A DNA stretch of 64,000 bases, from the NCBI RefSeq assembly GCF_029893365.1, contig NZ_JARXUZ010000001.1:3286001-3350000 (forward strand), read 5' to 3'. The notes under the pieces are model-generated. The model saw nothing but the letters and a program-made list of their open reading frames with translations, was not told the origin of the DNA and searched no databases. This DNA comes from Cryobacterium sp. CG_9.6. GTDB taxonomy: Bacteria; Actinomycetota; Actinomycetes; Actinomycetales; Microbacteriaceae. Positions 1 to 8,814 of this stretch are shown here, in pieces. Both the position numbers and the translations under genes were made by a program. Each line of letters starts with the position of its first letter. Positions within the stretch are counted from its first letter, which is position 1.

Positions 1-488
1 CCGAGCACGCTGCGCTTCAGCTCATCGGCGAGGGTTGCCGGGTCACCACCGGCCACGGCGAGGGAAATGATGGGGAAGTCGTCGATGCTTCCACTAATTA
101 CCTGCGGGTCAACACCCTCGGGGAGGACGGTCTTGATGCGCGCGATGGCCTGGGTGATCTTGGATTCGGCCTTCACGAGGTCGGTTCCGTACGTGAAGGT
201 GGCACTCACGAGGGAGGAATTGGTGCTGCTCGTGGTGGAGGTGGATTCGAGGCCGACCAGACCCTGAATGGCCGTCTCGATCGGGGTCGAGAGGTCGTCG
301 TTTACCACCTCGGGCGAGGCGCCGGGATAGCTCGTGGAAATGAGCAGTTGCGGCAACTGCAGGGACGGAATCAGCTCCTGCTTCAGACTGGTGAGGGCGA
401 GGCCGCCGAAGACGGCCGCGACGATGGTGATGAGGGCGATGAGCGCCCTATTCCGCATGCTCAGAACCGCAAGAAAATACACTGACAC
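1..488 (-). CDS. RND-family efflux transporter, N-terminal part (cut by window edge)
   Basis: The gene runs off the left edge, so only about 162 N-terminal residues are visible. They read as an RND (AcrB/MexB-type) permease start: a short cytoplasmic lead, a first transmembrane helix (LIALITIVAAVFGGLAL), then the conserved periplasmic stretch with ELIPSLQLPQLLISTSYPGA and a segment matching SPEVVNDDLSTPIE. RND pumps are proton-driven exporters of drugs or lipids in the inner membrane. The start is GTG at 488, with a second GTG at 482 also possible. Substrate cannot be inferred from this fragment. Confidence 0.85.
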   Translation of the reverse strand, partial: MSVYFLAVLSMRNRALIALITIVAAVFGGLALTSLKQELIPSLQLPQLLISTSYPGASPEVVNDDLSTPIETAIQGLVGLESTSTTSSTNSSLVSATFTYGTDLVKAESKITQAIARIKTVLPEGVDPQVISGSIDDFPIISLAVAGGDPATLADELKRSVL

Positions 489-593
489 AGTCTTACCCGC
501 GGTCCCTGCGAAATCAAGGTGAGCCGACACCCTCCCCCCGACGGGGCCGCCTGGGGAACGGCGACTTGATAACCCACCGGTTATGCCATTGGA

Positions 594-1226
594 TTGAGTT
601 TCATGACCCGCCGCCTCACGCAACTGTTTATTGGCCTTTTCCTCTACGGAATAGGCATCGCGTTGATTGTGCGCGGCGCCATTGGCGTGGCCCCCTGGGA
701 CGTGCTCGCGCAGGGTATCGCTGCCCAGACGGGTCTCAGGTTCGGCCTCGTCACCATTCTGGTCAGTGCGGTGGTTCTGCTGCTGTGGATTCCCATTCGT
801 CAGAAGCTCGGCATCGGCACGGTCTTGAACGCACTGCTCGTGGGTCCCTCCGCCGACGTGGGACTACTGGTTATTCCGGAGGGCCTCGACCTGTGGGTGC
901 GCGTGCTGCTCTTTACGGCGGGGCTCGTGCTCATTGCCGTGGCCACCGGCCTGTACATTGGCGCGCACTTTGGCCCGGGCCCCCGCGACGGCCTGATGAC
1001 CGGCCTCCACCAGCGCACCGGCTGGCGCATCTGGATCGTCCGCACCGGGCTCGAGGTGATCGTGCTGTCCATCGGTTGGGTGCTCGGCGGAAACGTGGGG
1101 GTGGGAACCGTGCTGTTCGCGGTGCTGATCGGACCGCTCTGCCATATCACGATCCCCTTCTTCGCGATCACGCGCCCCGCGCCGACGACGCCCGGCATCG
1201 ACGAGCCGGCCGAACGCATCCGCTGA
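594..1226 (+). CDS. YczE/YitT-like integral membrane protein
   Basis: A 210-residue protein that is almost entirely hydrophobic, with about five membrane helices. It carries the hallmarks of the YczE family: GVAPWDVLAQGIA near residue 30, GTVLNALLVGP in the middle and FGPGPRDGLMTGL near residue 130, which is an internal echo of the first motif. The family is found widely in Firmicutes and Actinobacteria; its transported substrate is unknown. Translation starts at TTG 594 or at ATG 603. It is divergent from the RND gene, with about 105 bp between them. Confidence 0.8.
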   Translation: MSFMTRRLTQLFIGLFLYGIGIALIVRGAIGVAPWDVLAQGIAAQTGLRFGLVTILVSAVVLLLWIPIRQKLGIGTVLNALLVGPSADVGLLVIPEGLDLWVRVLLFTAGLVLIAVATGLYIGAHFGPGPRDGLMTGLHQRTGWRIWIVRTGLEVIVLSIGWVLGGNVGVGTVLFAVLIGPLCHITIPFFAITRPAPTTPGIDEPAERIR

Positions 1227-1237
1227 GGGTTAGATCG

Positions 1238-2395
1238 TTAGCGGCACCACGAGGCGATGGTGCCCTCGAGAATGTCGGTGAGGGCCACGACGGATGCCGC
1301 CTCGACCCATTCCGTGTCGGCATGTAGCCCGTCGCCGGTCGCGCCAAAGACCACACACGGAATTCCCGCCTCCAGCACGAGGCCGGCGTCGGTCCAAAAC
1401 GGCTCACCGCGTGTGGCCGGTTCGTGCCCCAGTGTTCGAGCTGCACTGGCGGTGAGCTCCCGCACGATCGGCCAGTCCGCGAGCGCTTCAAAGGCCGCCC
1501 GCGCCACCACACACGTGAGGTCGAACTGAAAATCGGGCACCCGGTTTGCAAGGTCCACCAGCAGTGCCCGCAGCTCGGCCTCCACCTGGCTCGGCGACTC
1601 CCCCGGCAGCATGCGGCGCTCGAGGGTGAGGACGCAGCTCGCTGCCACCGTTGCGGCATCGTCGCCGCCGCTGATTTTCGACACCCGCACCGCGCCGTGG
1701 CCCAGCGTGGGGTGCGCGGGGCCGGATTCCAACCGGTCGCGCAGGGCATCGAGCGCCTGCAGCACGAGGCCGGCGTGCGCAATCGCATCTACCCCGAGGG
1801 CCGGCTGCGATCCGTGCGCCGCAAGGCCCGTGAGGGTGAGATCAAACCAGGCAAACCCGCGGTGGGCTGTCGTGAGCTCGAGGTTGCTCGGCTCCACGAT
1901 AATGGCGGCATCCGCCCGGTAGGTGCGCAGCACCTCTTCGGTACCGAGGCTGCCGAACTCCTCGTCGGCCACGAGCGTCACCACAATGTCGCCCGACAGC
2001 GGCAGAGCGGATGCCCGGGCCGCCGCCACCAGAATGGCCGCCAGCCCGCTCTTGGTGTCGATTGCGCCGCGGCCGTAGATTCGGCCATCAACGAGGTCCC
2101 CGCTGAACGGGTCACCCTCGTAGGTAGCCACACCCACCGTGTCGAGATGGGCGTTGAGCATGAGAGAGCGACCGTCGCCGGTGCCACGTTTGATACCCAC
2201 GACCGAGGGTCGACCGAGACGCGCTTCGAGTAGGCTCACCGCAAAACCCTGGCTGATCAGCCAGTCGGCGCACCACAGCGCGAGTTCCCCCTCGCCGGCC
2301 GCGCCGGGGACGAGATCCGAGTTAACGGAATCAATGCGCACGAGGTGCTGCAGCAGGGCACGGGGGTCAAGGTCACTCGGTGAAGTGGGCACCAT
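1238..2395 (-). CDS. M20-family metallopeptidase (ArgE/DapE/CPG2-like)
   Basis: A 385-residue cytosolic zinc-dependent amidohydrolase. The M20 signatures are in order: NAHLDTVG (metal-ligand His and Asp), GRGAIDTKSGLAA (bridging Asp), VADEEFGSLGTE (catalytic Glu pair) and EPSNLELTTAHRG; a dimerisation lid domain follows, and a His-containing segment lies near the C-terminus. Such enzymes cleave N-acyl or dipeptide amides (acetylornithine, succinyl-diaminopimelate, carboxypeptidase G2-type substrates); the substrate is not decided by sequence. Start ATG 2395. It converges on the YczE-like gene with an 11-bp gap. Confidence 0.88.
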   Translation of the reverse strand: MVPTSPSDLDPRALLQHLVRIDSVNSDLVPGAAGEGELALWCADWLISQGFAVSLLEARLGRPSVVGIKRGTGDGRSLMLNAHLDTVGVATYEGDPFSGDLVDGRIYGRGAIDTKSGLAAILVAAARASALPLSGDIVVTLVADEEFGSLGTEEVLRTYRADAAIIVEPSNLELTTAHRGFAWFDLTLTGLAAHGSQPALGVDAIAHAGLVLQALDALRDRLESGPAHPTLGHGAVRVSKISGGDDAATVAASCVLTLERRMLPGESPSQVEAELRALLVDLANRVPDFQFDLTCVVARAAFEALADWPIVRELTASAARTLGHEPATRGEPFWTDAGLVLEAGIPCVVFGATGDGLHADTEWVEAASVVALTDILEGTIASWCR

Positions 2396-2445
2396 TCCAA
2401 CCTAACGCGCGCAGCGGGCATCCACTCCGCTGGTTAGGCTAGAGC

Positions 2446-3285
2446 ATGGCTAGAACGTCGACCAACGCGGGCACCACGGTGAGTGCACAAACGCGACCGC
2501 GCGCGTCGTGGGGGCTGATTCCGGCGGCGCTGGTGAGCGCATCCGCTGTGCTGCTCTTCGGCCTCCGGATGCCGATACCCGGCTATCTCACACTGGCCGT
2601 GGCGCTCGCGCTGGCCTTCGTACTGAACCGTGCGCTCTTTCGTGACCTAGTGCTGATCGCCATCGGGCTCGGCATCGTGAGCACCATCTCGGTCGAGGCC
2701 AATATTGATTACCCCAATATGGCGCTGATGGGTGTGGTTTTGAGCCTCTCCGTGCTCGTGCCGTATCTGCTCTCGCGCTATGCGTACCGCGACCACGCCA
2801 TTCGTTTTCCCATTCGCACGGGGCAACGCTGGTCCATGCTGGAACGGGCATATCTCCCGCTGGTGCTGCTTCTCGGCTACCTGATTCTGCCGTGGTACTT
2901 CATCGGCTCGGGTGCGTACCTCAACTGGCCCGCGGTGACCGCGCCCGACGAGATCGCCCGGCTGTTTGTGGGCGTGGGTTTCGTGGGTATCTGGGACGAA
3001 CTCTTCTTCATTTGTACGATTTTTACCCTGCTCCGACGCCATTTTCCGGATTGGCAGGCCAACCTGCTGCAGGCCGTGATCTTCACGTCTTTTCTCTGGG
3101 AACTCGGCTACCAAAGCTGGGGTCCGTTGATGACGTTCCCATTCGCGCTCCTGCAGGGGTATACGTTCGCGCTCACGCGATCGCTCACCTACGTGGTTTG
3201 CGTGCATCTGCTCTTTGACGCCATGGTTTTTTTGGTGATTGTGCATGCCCACCACCCCGAGTGGCTCGCCATCTTCTGGTACTGA
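2446..3285 (+). CDS. CPBP/Abi-like intramembrane protease homologue, probably atypical
   Basis: A 279-residue protein with about eight membrane helices. Its C-terminal half has the layout of CPBP (Rce1/Abi) intramembrane proteases: GIWDELFFICTIFTLLRR sits where the EExxxR motif 1 belongs, FTSFLWELGYQSW aligns with FxxxH, and CVHLLFDAMVF with the last His motif. Motif 1 has D-E instead of E-E, and motif 2 lacks its His, so catalysis is doubtful. It is followed 3 bp later by the target duplication of an IS481 element, so transcription beyond its stop is probably disrupted. Confidence 0.6.
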   Translation: MARTSTNAGTTVSAQTRPRASWGLIPAALVSASAVLLFGLRMPIPGYLTLAVALALAFVLNRALFRDLVLIAIGLGIVSTISVEANIDYPNMALMGVVLSLSVLVPYLLSRYAYRDHAIRFPIRTGQRWSMLERAYLPLVLLLGYLILPWYFIGSGAYLNWPAVTAPDEIARLFVGVGFVGIWDELFFICTIFTLLRRHFPDWQANLLQAVIFTSFLWELGYQSWGPLMTFPFALLQGYTFALTRSLTYVVCVHLLFDAMVFLVIVHAHHPEWLAIFWY

Positions 3286-3288
3286 CCA

Positions 3289-3303
3289 GAGTCGGCCGAC
3301 GCG
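3289..3303 (+). repeat. 15-bp target-site duplication, left copy
   Basis: GAGTCGGCCGACGCG directly outside the left IS end. The identical 15 bases lie directly outside the right end at 5037-5051, the mark of a single transposition event. Confidence 0.9.
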
Positions 3304-3308
3304 TGTGT

Positions 3309-3402
3309 TGTCTCAGCACAGTGTTTACAGCCTGTCTCACCACCTTGTTGACACTATGTCTCAGGACGTTGTTTACAGGATGTCTCACGACCTTGCATAC
3401 AC
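3309..3402 (+). repeat. Left-end array: four 24-bp repeats inside the IS
   Basis: TGTCTCA occurs at 3309, 3333, 3357 and 3381, exactly 24 bp apart. Each copy is followed 12-13 bp later by a TGTTTACA-like half (TGTTTACA, TTGTTGACA, TTGTTTACA, TTGCATACA). Probably transposase-binding sites. Confidence 0.85.
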
Positions 3403-3449
3403 GTTGAGCGGTGGACGGGATCCTCACGTGGCCTCGGTTTTGATGGAGA

Positions 3450-4868
3450 GTGCCCAAATCTCTTCCACCTTCCGTCCGCCGCCAGATCATCGAATTTGAT
3501 CCTCTTGCCGCCGATGGCCCCAGTATCTCCGAACTCTGCCAACGCCTGAATATCAGCCGGCCGTCGTTTTATAACATCCGGCGACGCTTCCTCCAGGAGG
3601 GAAATAAGGCGCTGAATCCGCACTCGTCGGCCCCGAAGAATCCCGTGCGGACGTTCGACAAGAAGACGACGGAAATTGTCCTGCGCATCCGTGCTCGGCT
3701 GAAAAAGGAGGGCTGGGATAACGGTCCCAAATCGATCTGGTTCACCGGTGTGGACACGAATGAATTCAGTCAACCGGTTCCGTCGGTGGCGACCATCGCC
3801 CGGATCCTGTCATCATCCGGCGTGACGAACTCCAACCCGCGTAAACGGCCACGGACGGCTTGGCTGCGCTTCGCGCGCTCGCCGGCGATGGAGATGTGGC
3901 AGCTGGATGCATTCGAGTATCGCCTGGCGACCAAGCTGGCCCCGAAAGTGACGGTCTACCAGCTGCTGGATGATTCCACCCGTTTCGACGTGGGCAGTAT
4001 GTGCTTCGCCGAGCCCGAGAACGGCACCGACGCCATCATCACCCTGAGCGCCGCGATCGACGATCACGGCGTGCCCAAAGAGTTACTCAGCGACAACGGG
4101 ACCGCTTTCAACCAGAGCCGGCGCGGCAACATCTCGGCGACGGAACGCTTCCTGGCCGACCGTGGGTGCTTGGGGATCAGCGGCCGGGGCGGCCACCCGC
4201 AGACGCAAGGGAAAAACGAACGCAGCCACCAAACGCTGCTGCGGTTCCTCGATGCCCGCGCCCCGGAGAGCCTCGAACAGCTCGCCACCCTCATCGTGGA
4301 TTACCGCAACTATTACAACTACCGTCGCCGGCACCAAGCGTTGCCCGGCTCTATGACACCGGGCCAGGCCTGGGACGCGGCCGAACACCAGCCCTCGGAC
4401 GGAACACCGATCAGTCATAAGGAACTTCAAGCGCGTGCCGACGCCTACCGGGACAAATCACTGGCCAAGCAGGCAGCTGAACCCGACAGTAACAGTGCCG
4501 AGGCTCTGCCCGCGGCCACACTCGCGCAGAGCGAACAGCTGGCGCCGCGCGGCGGCAGACTGCGTGACGGCTCCGACGAGGTCGTCATCACCCGCACCAA
4601 CCCGCAGATCTACTTCCGGGGCCTGAGAATCAAGGTCCCGACCCATCTGGTGGGCAGCTACGAGGTTGTCAGCTCCGAGACTGAATACGCGATGTTCGAC
4701 AGGAGCAGCGGCGACGAGAGCATCTATTTCCCGTTGCCGTTGCAGACCGCGTCCACGCGGGACCAGGTCGCGCTTTGGCAGGTGAGAGGAGCCAAAATAC
4801 GTGACCCCAAACCAGCATGGCTGAGCAAGCATTTGTCGTATGAACTCGAGCACTTCCCCGAGGAATAG
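3450..4868 (+). CDS. IS481-family DDE transposase
   Basis: A 472-residue transposase that cuts and joins the IS ends. An N-terminal helix-turn-helix (SISELCQRLNISRPSFYNIRRR, about residues 25-45) is followed by an rve/RNase H-like core with the catalytic triad visible as WQLDAFEY, LLSDNGTAF and TQGKNERSH. A further C-terminal domain of about 150 residues contains a beta-rich segment (FRGLRIKVPTHLVGSYEV), making it longer than the minimal IS481 enzyme. Start is GTG 3450. No frameshift or stop is seen, so the enzyme is probably functional. Confidence 0.92.
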   Translation: MPKSLPPSVRRQIIEFDPLAADGPSISELCQRLNISRPSFYNIRRRFLQEGNKALNPHSSAPKNPVRTFDKKTTEIVLRIRARLKKEGWDNGPKSIWFTGVDTNEFSQPVPSVATIARILSSSGVTNSNPRKRPRTAWLRFARSPAMEMWQLDAFEYRLATKLAPKVTVYQLLDDSTRFDVGSMCFAEPENGTDAIITLSAAIDDHGVPKELLSDNGTAFNQSRRGNISATERFLADRGCLGISGRGGHPQTQGKNERSHQTLLRFLDARAPESLEQLATLIVDYRNYYNYRRRHQALPGSMTPGQAWDAAEHQPSDGTPISHKELQARADAYRDKSLAKQAAEPDSNSAEALPAATLAQSEQLAPRGGRLRDGSDEVVITRTNPQIYFRGLRIKVPTHLVGSYEVVSSETEYAMFDRSSGDESIYFPLPLQTASTRDQVALWQVRGAKIRDPKPAWLSKHLSYELEHFPEE

Positions 4869-4914
4869 CCGCACCGCCCGGTCGCACCCGGCGGCTGCGC
4901 GGCCCGCCACCGGG

Positions 4915-5019
4915 TGTCATCAACGTCATGAGATCGGATGTAAACAACGTCGCGAGCACGAGTGTAAACAACGTCGTAAGACACGTTGTAAACAACCTCA
5001 TGAGAGCATGAGTAAACAA
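4915..5019 (-). repeat. Right-end array: five 24-bp repeats inside the IS
   Basis: In inverted orientation to the left array, TGTAAACAA-type units start at 4915 (variant TGTCATCAA), 4939, 4963, 4987 and 5011, exactly 24 bp apart, each followed by a degenerate complement of TGTCTCA. Five copies here against four at the left end. Confidence 0.85.
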
Positions 5020-5036
5020 CCTGATGCGTGAACACA

Positions 5037-5051
5037 GAGTCGGCCGACGCG
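5037..5051 (+). repeat. 15-bp target-site duplication, right copy
   Basis: GAGTCGGCCGACGCG, identical to 3289-3303, directly outside the right IS end. Confidence 0.9.
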
Positions 5052-5052
5052 T

Positions 5053-5313
5053 TCAACTCTCGGGCGACGCCGACTGTTCGCGGATCTGCTCCGCCGTGGG
5101 GTGAAAAATCTGGGTGCGCTCCCCCGAGCGATCAACCTCGTGGAGCGACATGAGCGCGCCGCAAATGGGGCAGACCGCGCGTGCCTTCTGCTCCTCCACG
5201 TCGGCCGCCACGATCACGGGATAGGGGCCGAGAGGAGGCGGACCGATCAGAGGAAGAAGCTTGCGGTTGATCCACGAGGTCCAGCCCCCGCGCCGCGAAT
5301 TCTTTGGCACCAT
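5053..5313 (-). CDS. Small hypothetical protein with a CPxCG zinc-binding-like motif
   Basis: An 86-residue soluble protein starting at ATG 5313 (MVPKNSRRGGWTSWINRK). It has a basic, tryptophan-containing N-terminus, a Pro/Gly-rich middle and a single CPICG knuckle near residue 52 followed by HEVDRSGERTQIFHP, which could supply His ligands for a metal. I do not recognise a named family. The IS481 right-hand target duplication ends 1 bp downstream of its stop, so the gene itself was spared. It is divergent from the APC permease, whose start is about 80 bp away. Confidence 0.6.
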   Translation of the reverse strand: MVPKNSRRGGWTSWINRKLLPLIGPPPLGPYPVIVAADVEEQKARAVCPICGALMSLHEVDRSGERTQIFHPTAEQIREQSASPES

Positions 5314-5393
5314 GGGGTCTAATTTACCGTCCTCAGCTGTGCCTCGAATGCGAAGGACGGAGGCTCCATTTGACACGGCCCACGATAGGTGTA

Positions 5394-7529
5394 GTGTCAT
5401 CCCTCGTGACACCAGAGGCAAACGCCCCCGTACCGGAAAACCGATCCGCCAAGCGGTGGATCATTGGCGATCCGCTCCCCACCGAGCACTTGGAAGGGCA
5501 GCTGCTTCCCAAGCACCTGGCCTTGCCGATCTTTGCCAGCGACCCGCTCTCGAGCGTGGCGTATGCGCCGCAAGAGCTCCTGATGATTCTGACCCTGGGT
5601 GGCCTCGCTTTTCTGAGCTTTGCCCCCTGGGTGGCAGCGGTGGTTGTTGTTCTTCTCGTGGTCGTTGTCGCGTCGTACCGCCAGCTGATCAAGGCCTATC
5701 CCTCCGGCGGTGGCGACTACGAAGTAGCCCACCGTAACCTGGGCGAAAAGGCCGGCCTGATCGTGGCATCCGCTCTTCTCGTGGACTACGTGATGACCGT
5801 GGTGGTGTCGGTGGCCAGCGGGGTAGACAACATCATCTCTGCCATTCCCGCGCTGGACCCGTTCCGCGTGGAAATGGCCGTCCTCTTCATCATTCTGCTT
5901 GCCGCCGTCAACCTGCGGGGGGTGCGCGAGTCGAGCAAGGCCTTTGCATTCCCCACTTACCTGTTCGTCGCCAGCGTGCTGTTCATGATCATTGTGGGCC
6001 TCGTGCGCACGGCGCTCGGCGACACCCCCGTGGCCGAGTCCGCCGGGTTCAACGTGGAGGGCCAAAACCTCGCCCAGGCCGCGTTCATTCTGCTTCTGCT
6101 GCGCTCGTTTGCCAGCGGATGCAGCGCCCTCACCGGTGTGGAAGCCATCGCCAACGGCGTTCCCGCCTTCAAACGCCCCAAGGTGAAGAACGCACAGATC
6201 ACCCTCACCCTGATGGGCGGCATCGCCATTGTGCTCTTCGTGGGCCTCACCGCTCTGGCACTCGCCTCGAAGGTGCACTACGCGGAGGACCCCTGCGATC
6301 TGATCGGCTGGGCAGAGTGTGCCACCGCTCCACAGCGCAGCCTGATCGCGCAGGTGGCGGCGGCCACCTTCGGCAACTACTCGATCATGTTCTATGTGCT
6401 GCAGGCAGCGACGGCCGCAGTGTTGCTGCTCGCGGCCAACACGGCGTTCAACGGTTTCCCGCTGCTCGGCTCCGTTCTGGCCCGCGACTCCTACGCGCCC
6501 AAGTCCCTCAGCACCCGCGGCGACCGTCTCATCTACTCCAACGGCGTTGTCGTGCTGGCGCTGGCCGCCTGCGTGATCATGATCGTGTACCGCGCCAACC
6601 TCACCCTGCTGATTCAGCTCTACATCATCGGTGTGTTCGTGTCCTTCACCCTCGGCCAGACCGGCATGGTGAAGCACTGGCTCAACCTGCTCAAGACCAA
6701 TCCGCCGCACCGCGCGTCCATCATCGGGAGCCTGATGATCAACGGCTTCGGTGCGGCGCTCACCGGCGTGGTGCTGATTGTTGTGACCGTCACCAAGTTC
6801 ACGCACGGCGCCTGGCTTGTCTTCGTGCTCATGCCGGTGCTGTTCGCCCTCATGATGGGCGTCAACCGCTACTACCGTGACGTGGCGAAAGAGATCGAGG
6901 TTGACCCCCTCACCACCTTCGGGTCCAGCGGCGACCACGCCATTGTGCTCGTGGGCAAGATGCAGAAGCCCGTGCTCAAGGCCCTCGACTACGCCATCGC
7001 GGCCCGCCATGAAACCCTCGAGGCCGTGCACGTCTCCATTGACGATGCCGAGACGAAGATTCTCAAGCGCGCCTGGGTGAAACAGAACATTCAGGTGCCG
7101 CTGCGCATCGTGGCGTCACCGTACCGCGACATCAGCTGGCCGCTGATCAGCTACATCCGCGGCCGCCGCGAGGATCACGGCTCCGAGGTCGTCACCGTGT
7201 ACACACCCATCTACATCGTGGGTCACTGGTGGGAAGGCCTGCTGCACAACCACAAGGCCCGCCGCCTGCGCCAGAAGCTCATGCTGGTGCACGGCGTCAC
7301 GATCGCCCTCGTGCCGTGGCTGCTCGACTCGTCCGCGCTCATCTACGGTCGCCGGTCTCGGCCCATTCCCGGCCAGGATCGTCGCGGTGAGCCCGTGCGT
7401 CCTACACCGGTACCCCGCAAACCCTTGACGCCAGCCGGGGGTGACCGGTCAACGCGGTCAACACCACTCGCGCCCGGGGTGTCCACGGTCTCGCGTCCGT
7501 CGGCGTCACGGCGCCGCAAGCGCAAATAG
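5394..7529 (+). CDS. APC-superfamily permease with C-terminal cytosolic domain
   Basis: About 711 residues: some twelve membrane helices, then a cytosolic domain of about 200 residues. FASDPLSSVAYAPQELL marks the first discontinuous helix of APC transporters; SGCSALTGVEAIANGVPAFK is the conserved helix-6 region. The C-terminal domain (VGKMQKPVLKALDYAIAARH) resembles a universal-stress-protein fold, as in the actinobacterial amino-acid/K+ permease-like group. The substrate is unknown. GTG 5394 and GTG 5406 are both possible starts. TTGACA at 5370-5375 with a weak TAGTGT at 5392-5397 would place transcription start near 5406, so a leaderless message is conceivable. Confidence 0.85.
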   Translation: MSSLVTPEANAPVPENRSAKRWIIGDPLPTEHLEGQLLPKHLALPIFASDPLSSVAYAPQELLMILTLGGLAFLSFAPWVAAVVVVLLVVVVASYRQLIKAYPSGGGDYEVAHRNLGEKAGLIVASALLVDYVMTVVVSVASGVDNIISAIPALDPFRVEMAVLFIILLAAVNLRGVRESSKAFAFPTYLFVASVLFMIIVGLVRTALGDTPVAESAGFNVEGQNLAQAAFILLLLRSFASGCSALTGVEAIANGVPAFKRPKVKNAQITLTLMGGIAIVLFVGLTALALASKVHYAEDPCDLIGWAECATAPQRSLIAQVAAATFGNYSIMFYVLQAATAAVLLLAANTAFNGFPLLGSVLARDSYAPKSLSTRGDRLIYSNGVVVLALAACVIMIVYRANLTLLIQLYIIGVFVSFTLGQTGMVKHWLNLLKTNPPHRASIIGSLMINGFGAALTGVVLIVVTVTKFTHGAWLVFVLMPVLFALMMGVNRYYRDVAKEIEVDPLTTFGSSGDHAIVLVGKMQKPVLKALDYAIAARHETLEAVHVSIDDAETKILKRAWVKQNIQVPLRIVASPYRDISWPLISYIRGRREDHGSEVVTVYTPIYIVGHWWEGLLHNHKARRLRQKLMLVHGVTIALVPWLLDSSALIYGRRSRPIPGQDRRGEPVRPTPVPRKPLTPAGGDRSTRSTPLAPGVSTVSRPSASRRRKRK

Positions 7530-7556
7530 CGCCGCCCGGTCGCCCCACCGGCGGCG
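7530..7556. terminator. Bidirectional hairpin between convergent genes
   Basis: CGCCGCC(C)GGT pairs with ACCGGCGGCG across a six-base loop, directly after the permease stop and before the stop of the convergent flavoprotein gene. It could end transcription from both sides. No long T run is present, as is common in high-GC actinobacteria. Confidence 0.55.
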
Positions 7557-7564
7557 GAACCGGG

Positions 7565-8665
7565 TCAGGGCTGTGCAGCGAGCTGAGCCACGACTTGTCG
7601 GGCGATGAGCCGACCGGCACGGTTGGCGCCGATCGTGCTGGCCTGGGGTCCATACCCGGCAAAGAATATCCGGGGATCGGCAACGGATGCCCCGGCAGCG
7701 ACCGCGTACCCACCCGCCTTGGCGCGCAGCTTCAGGGGTGCCAGGTGTCGAAGCTCCGGCCGAAAACCCGAGGCCCAGATGATGGCATCCGCCGGGCTGA
7801 AGCTGCCGTCCGGCCACCGCACCCCGGTGGGCTCAATGCTCGTGAACATGGCCCGCGGCACGAGCAGGCCGCGGTCACGGGCGGAGCGCAGGCGCGCGGT
7901 GAGTGGCACACCGGTTCCGCTCACGATGCTGGGCAGGGCTTGTCCGGCGCGGGCAGCGGTGTCCTGCATGGCTACCGCAGCAACGGCTTCCTCCAGGTCA
8001 AGGTGCTCCGAGTCCACCCAGCCGATCGGTCGCCGGGTTGCCCAGCTGAGCGTGTCGGCTGCGCCTTCCAGTTCAAGCATGAAGCCGATGGCCGACGTGC
8101 CGCCGCCCACGACCACCACGTTCAAACCGGCAAAGTCCTCTGCCGAGGTGTAGCCGCTGGTGTGAATCTGGCGGCCGAGAAACGTCTCGGCGCCCGAGGC
8201 GTGCGGAATGAACGGTGCGCCCCAGGTGCCCGTCGCGTTCACCAGCACCCGCGTGGCGGTCGTGCGCTCCCCGAACACGGGCGACGACGTGGCCACGATC
8301 AGATCCCCCGCGCACTCCGTGACGCCGGTGACAGTGACGGGACGCACGACCGCCAGAGCGAAGTGCTCTTCATACGCGGCGTAGTACTCCGACACCACGT
8401 CCCGCGCCGGCCGCTGCCGGTCTGCGGTATCAAAGCGAAGACCCAAATCACTCAAGAATGGAAGATCATTGACGCGGTGAGCATCGCCGAGCCGCAGGGA
8501 TTCCCACCGGTGTTGCCATGCTCCACCCGCATGAGGTGAGCGATCAAAGAGGACAAAATCCCGACCAGCGGCTAAATTGAGGGTTTGCAGGTAATAGGCC
8601 ACCGAGAGGCCGGCCTGACCGGCACCAATGATGACGACAGACACGCTTGAGTCACTAACCGTCAC
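7565..8665 (-). CDS. FAD/NAD(P)-dependent oxidoreductase (flavin monooxygenase-like, CzcO type)
   Basis: A 366-residue flavoprotein with two Rossmann dinucleotide motifs: VVIIGAGQAGLSVAYYL at residue 9 for FAD and VVVVGGGTSAIGFMLELE around residue 185 for NAD(P)H. HAGGAWQHRWESLRL and IIWASGFRPELRHL are typical of the CzcO/YpdA/FMO-like group. These enzymes oxidise soft nucleophiles or disulfide-type substrates; this one's substrate is unknown. The start is GTG 8665. It is convergent with the permease and divergent from the DUF3073 gene. Confidence 0.8.
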   Translation of the reverse strand: MTVSDSSVSVVIIGAGQAGLSVAYYLQTLNLAAGRDFVLFDRSPHAGGAWQHRWESLRLGDAHRVNDLPFLSDLGLRFDTADRQRPARDVVSEYYAAYEEHFALAVVRPVTVTGVTECAGDLIVATSSPVFGERTTATRVLVNATGTWGAPFIPHASGAETFLGRQIHTSGYTSAEDFAGLNVVVVGGGTSAIGFMLELEGAADTLSWATRRPIGWVDSEHLDLEEAVAAVAMQDTAARAGQALPSIVSGTGVPLTARLRSARDRGLLVPRAMFTSIEPTGVRWPDGSFSPADAIIWASGFRPELRHLAPLKLRAKAGGYAVAAGASVADPRIFFAGYGPQASTIGANRAGRLIARQVVAQLAAQP

Positions 8666-8814
8666 AACTCAGTGTCGCATGTGCACCTGTGCCCCGCGTC
8701 AGCGACTAACACCACGCGTCATGCTAAACTGGCGTTTAGATTTTTTACACATTTTGTTCGGCAACTCCCGAGTGACTCCGGCTCACTCGGCCTGGCATCG
8801 TAAGGGGGTCACGC

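Larger units (their letters stand above)
3304..5036 (+). mobile_element. IS481-family insertion sequence, intact, 1733 bp
   Basis: The element starts TGTGTTG and ends AACACA, so its tips are short inverted repeats of the TGT...ACA type usual for IS481/IS3-like elements. It encodes one full-length DDE transposase and is bounded by a perfect 15-bp duplication, so it looks recent and possibly active. Both ends contain tandem 24-bp repeats (see separate entries), an enlarged transposase-binding region. It sits intergenically, between the CPBP-like gene and a small gene on the minus strand. Confidence 0.9.

Noticed and set aside
3309..3402. CRISPR-like array
   Set aside because: The 24-bp tandem repeats have no spacers, lie inside an IS end and are mirrored at the other end.
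4724..5056. 110-codon open frame across the right IS end
   Set aside because: The repeated SHDVVYT-like peptide is only the translation of the 24-bp DNA repeats.
5397..7031. 544-codon open frame on the minus strand
   Set aside because: Opposite the APC permease; His/Gly/Glu-rich nonsense as expected for the antisense of a high-GC membrane gene.
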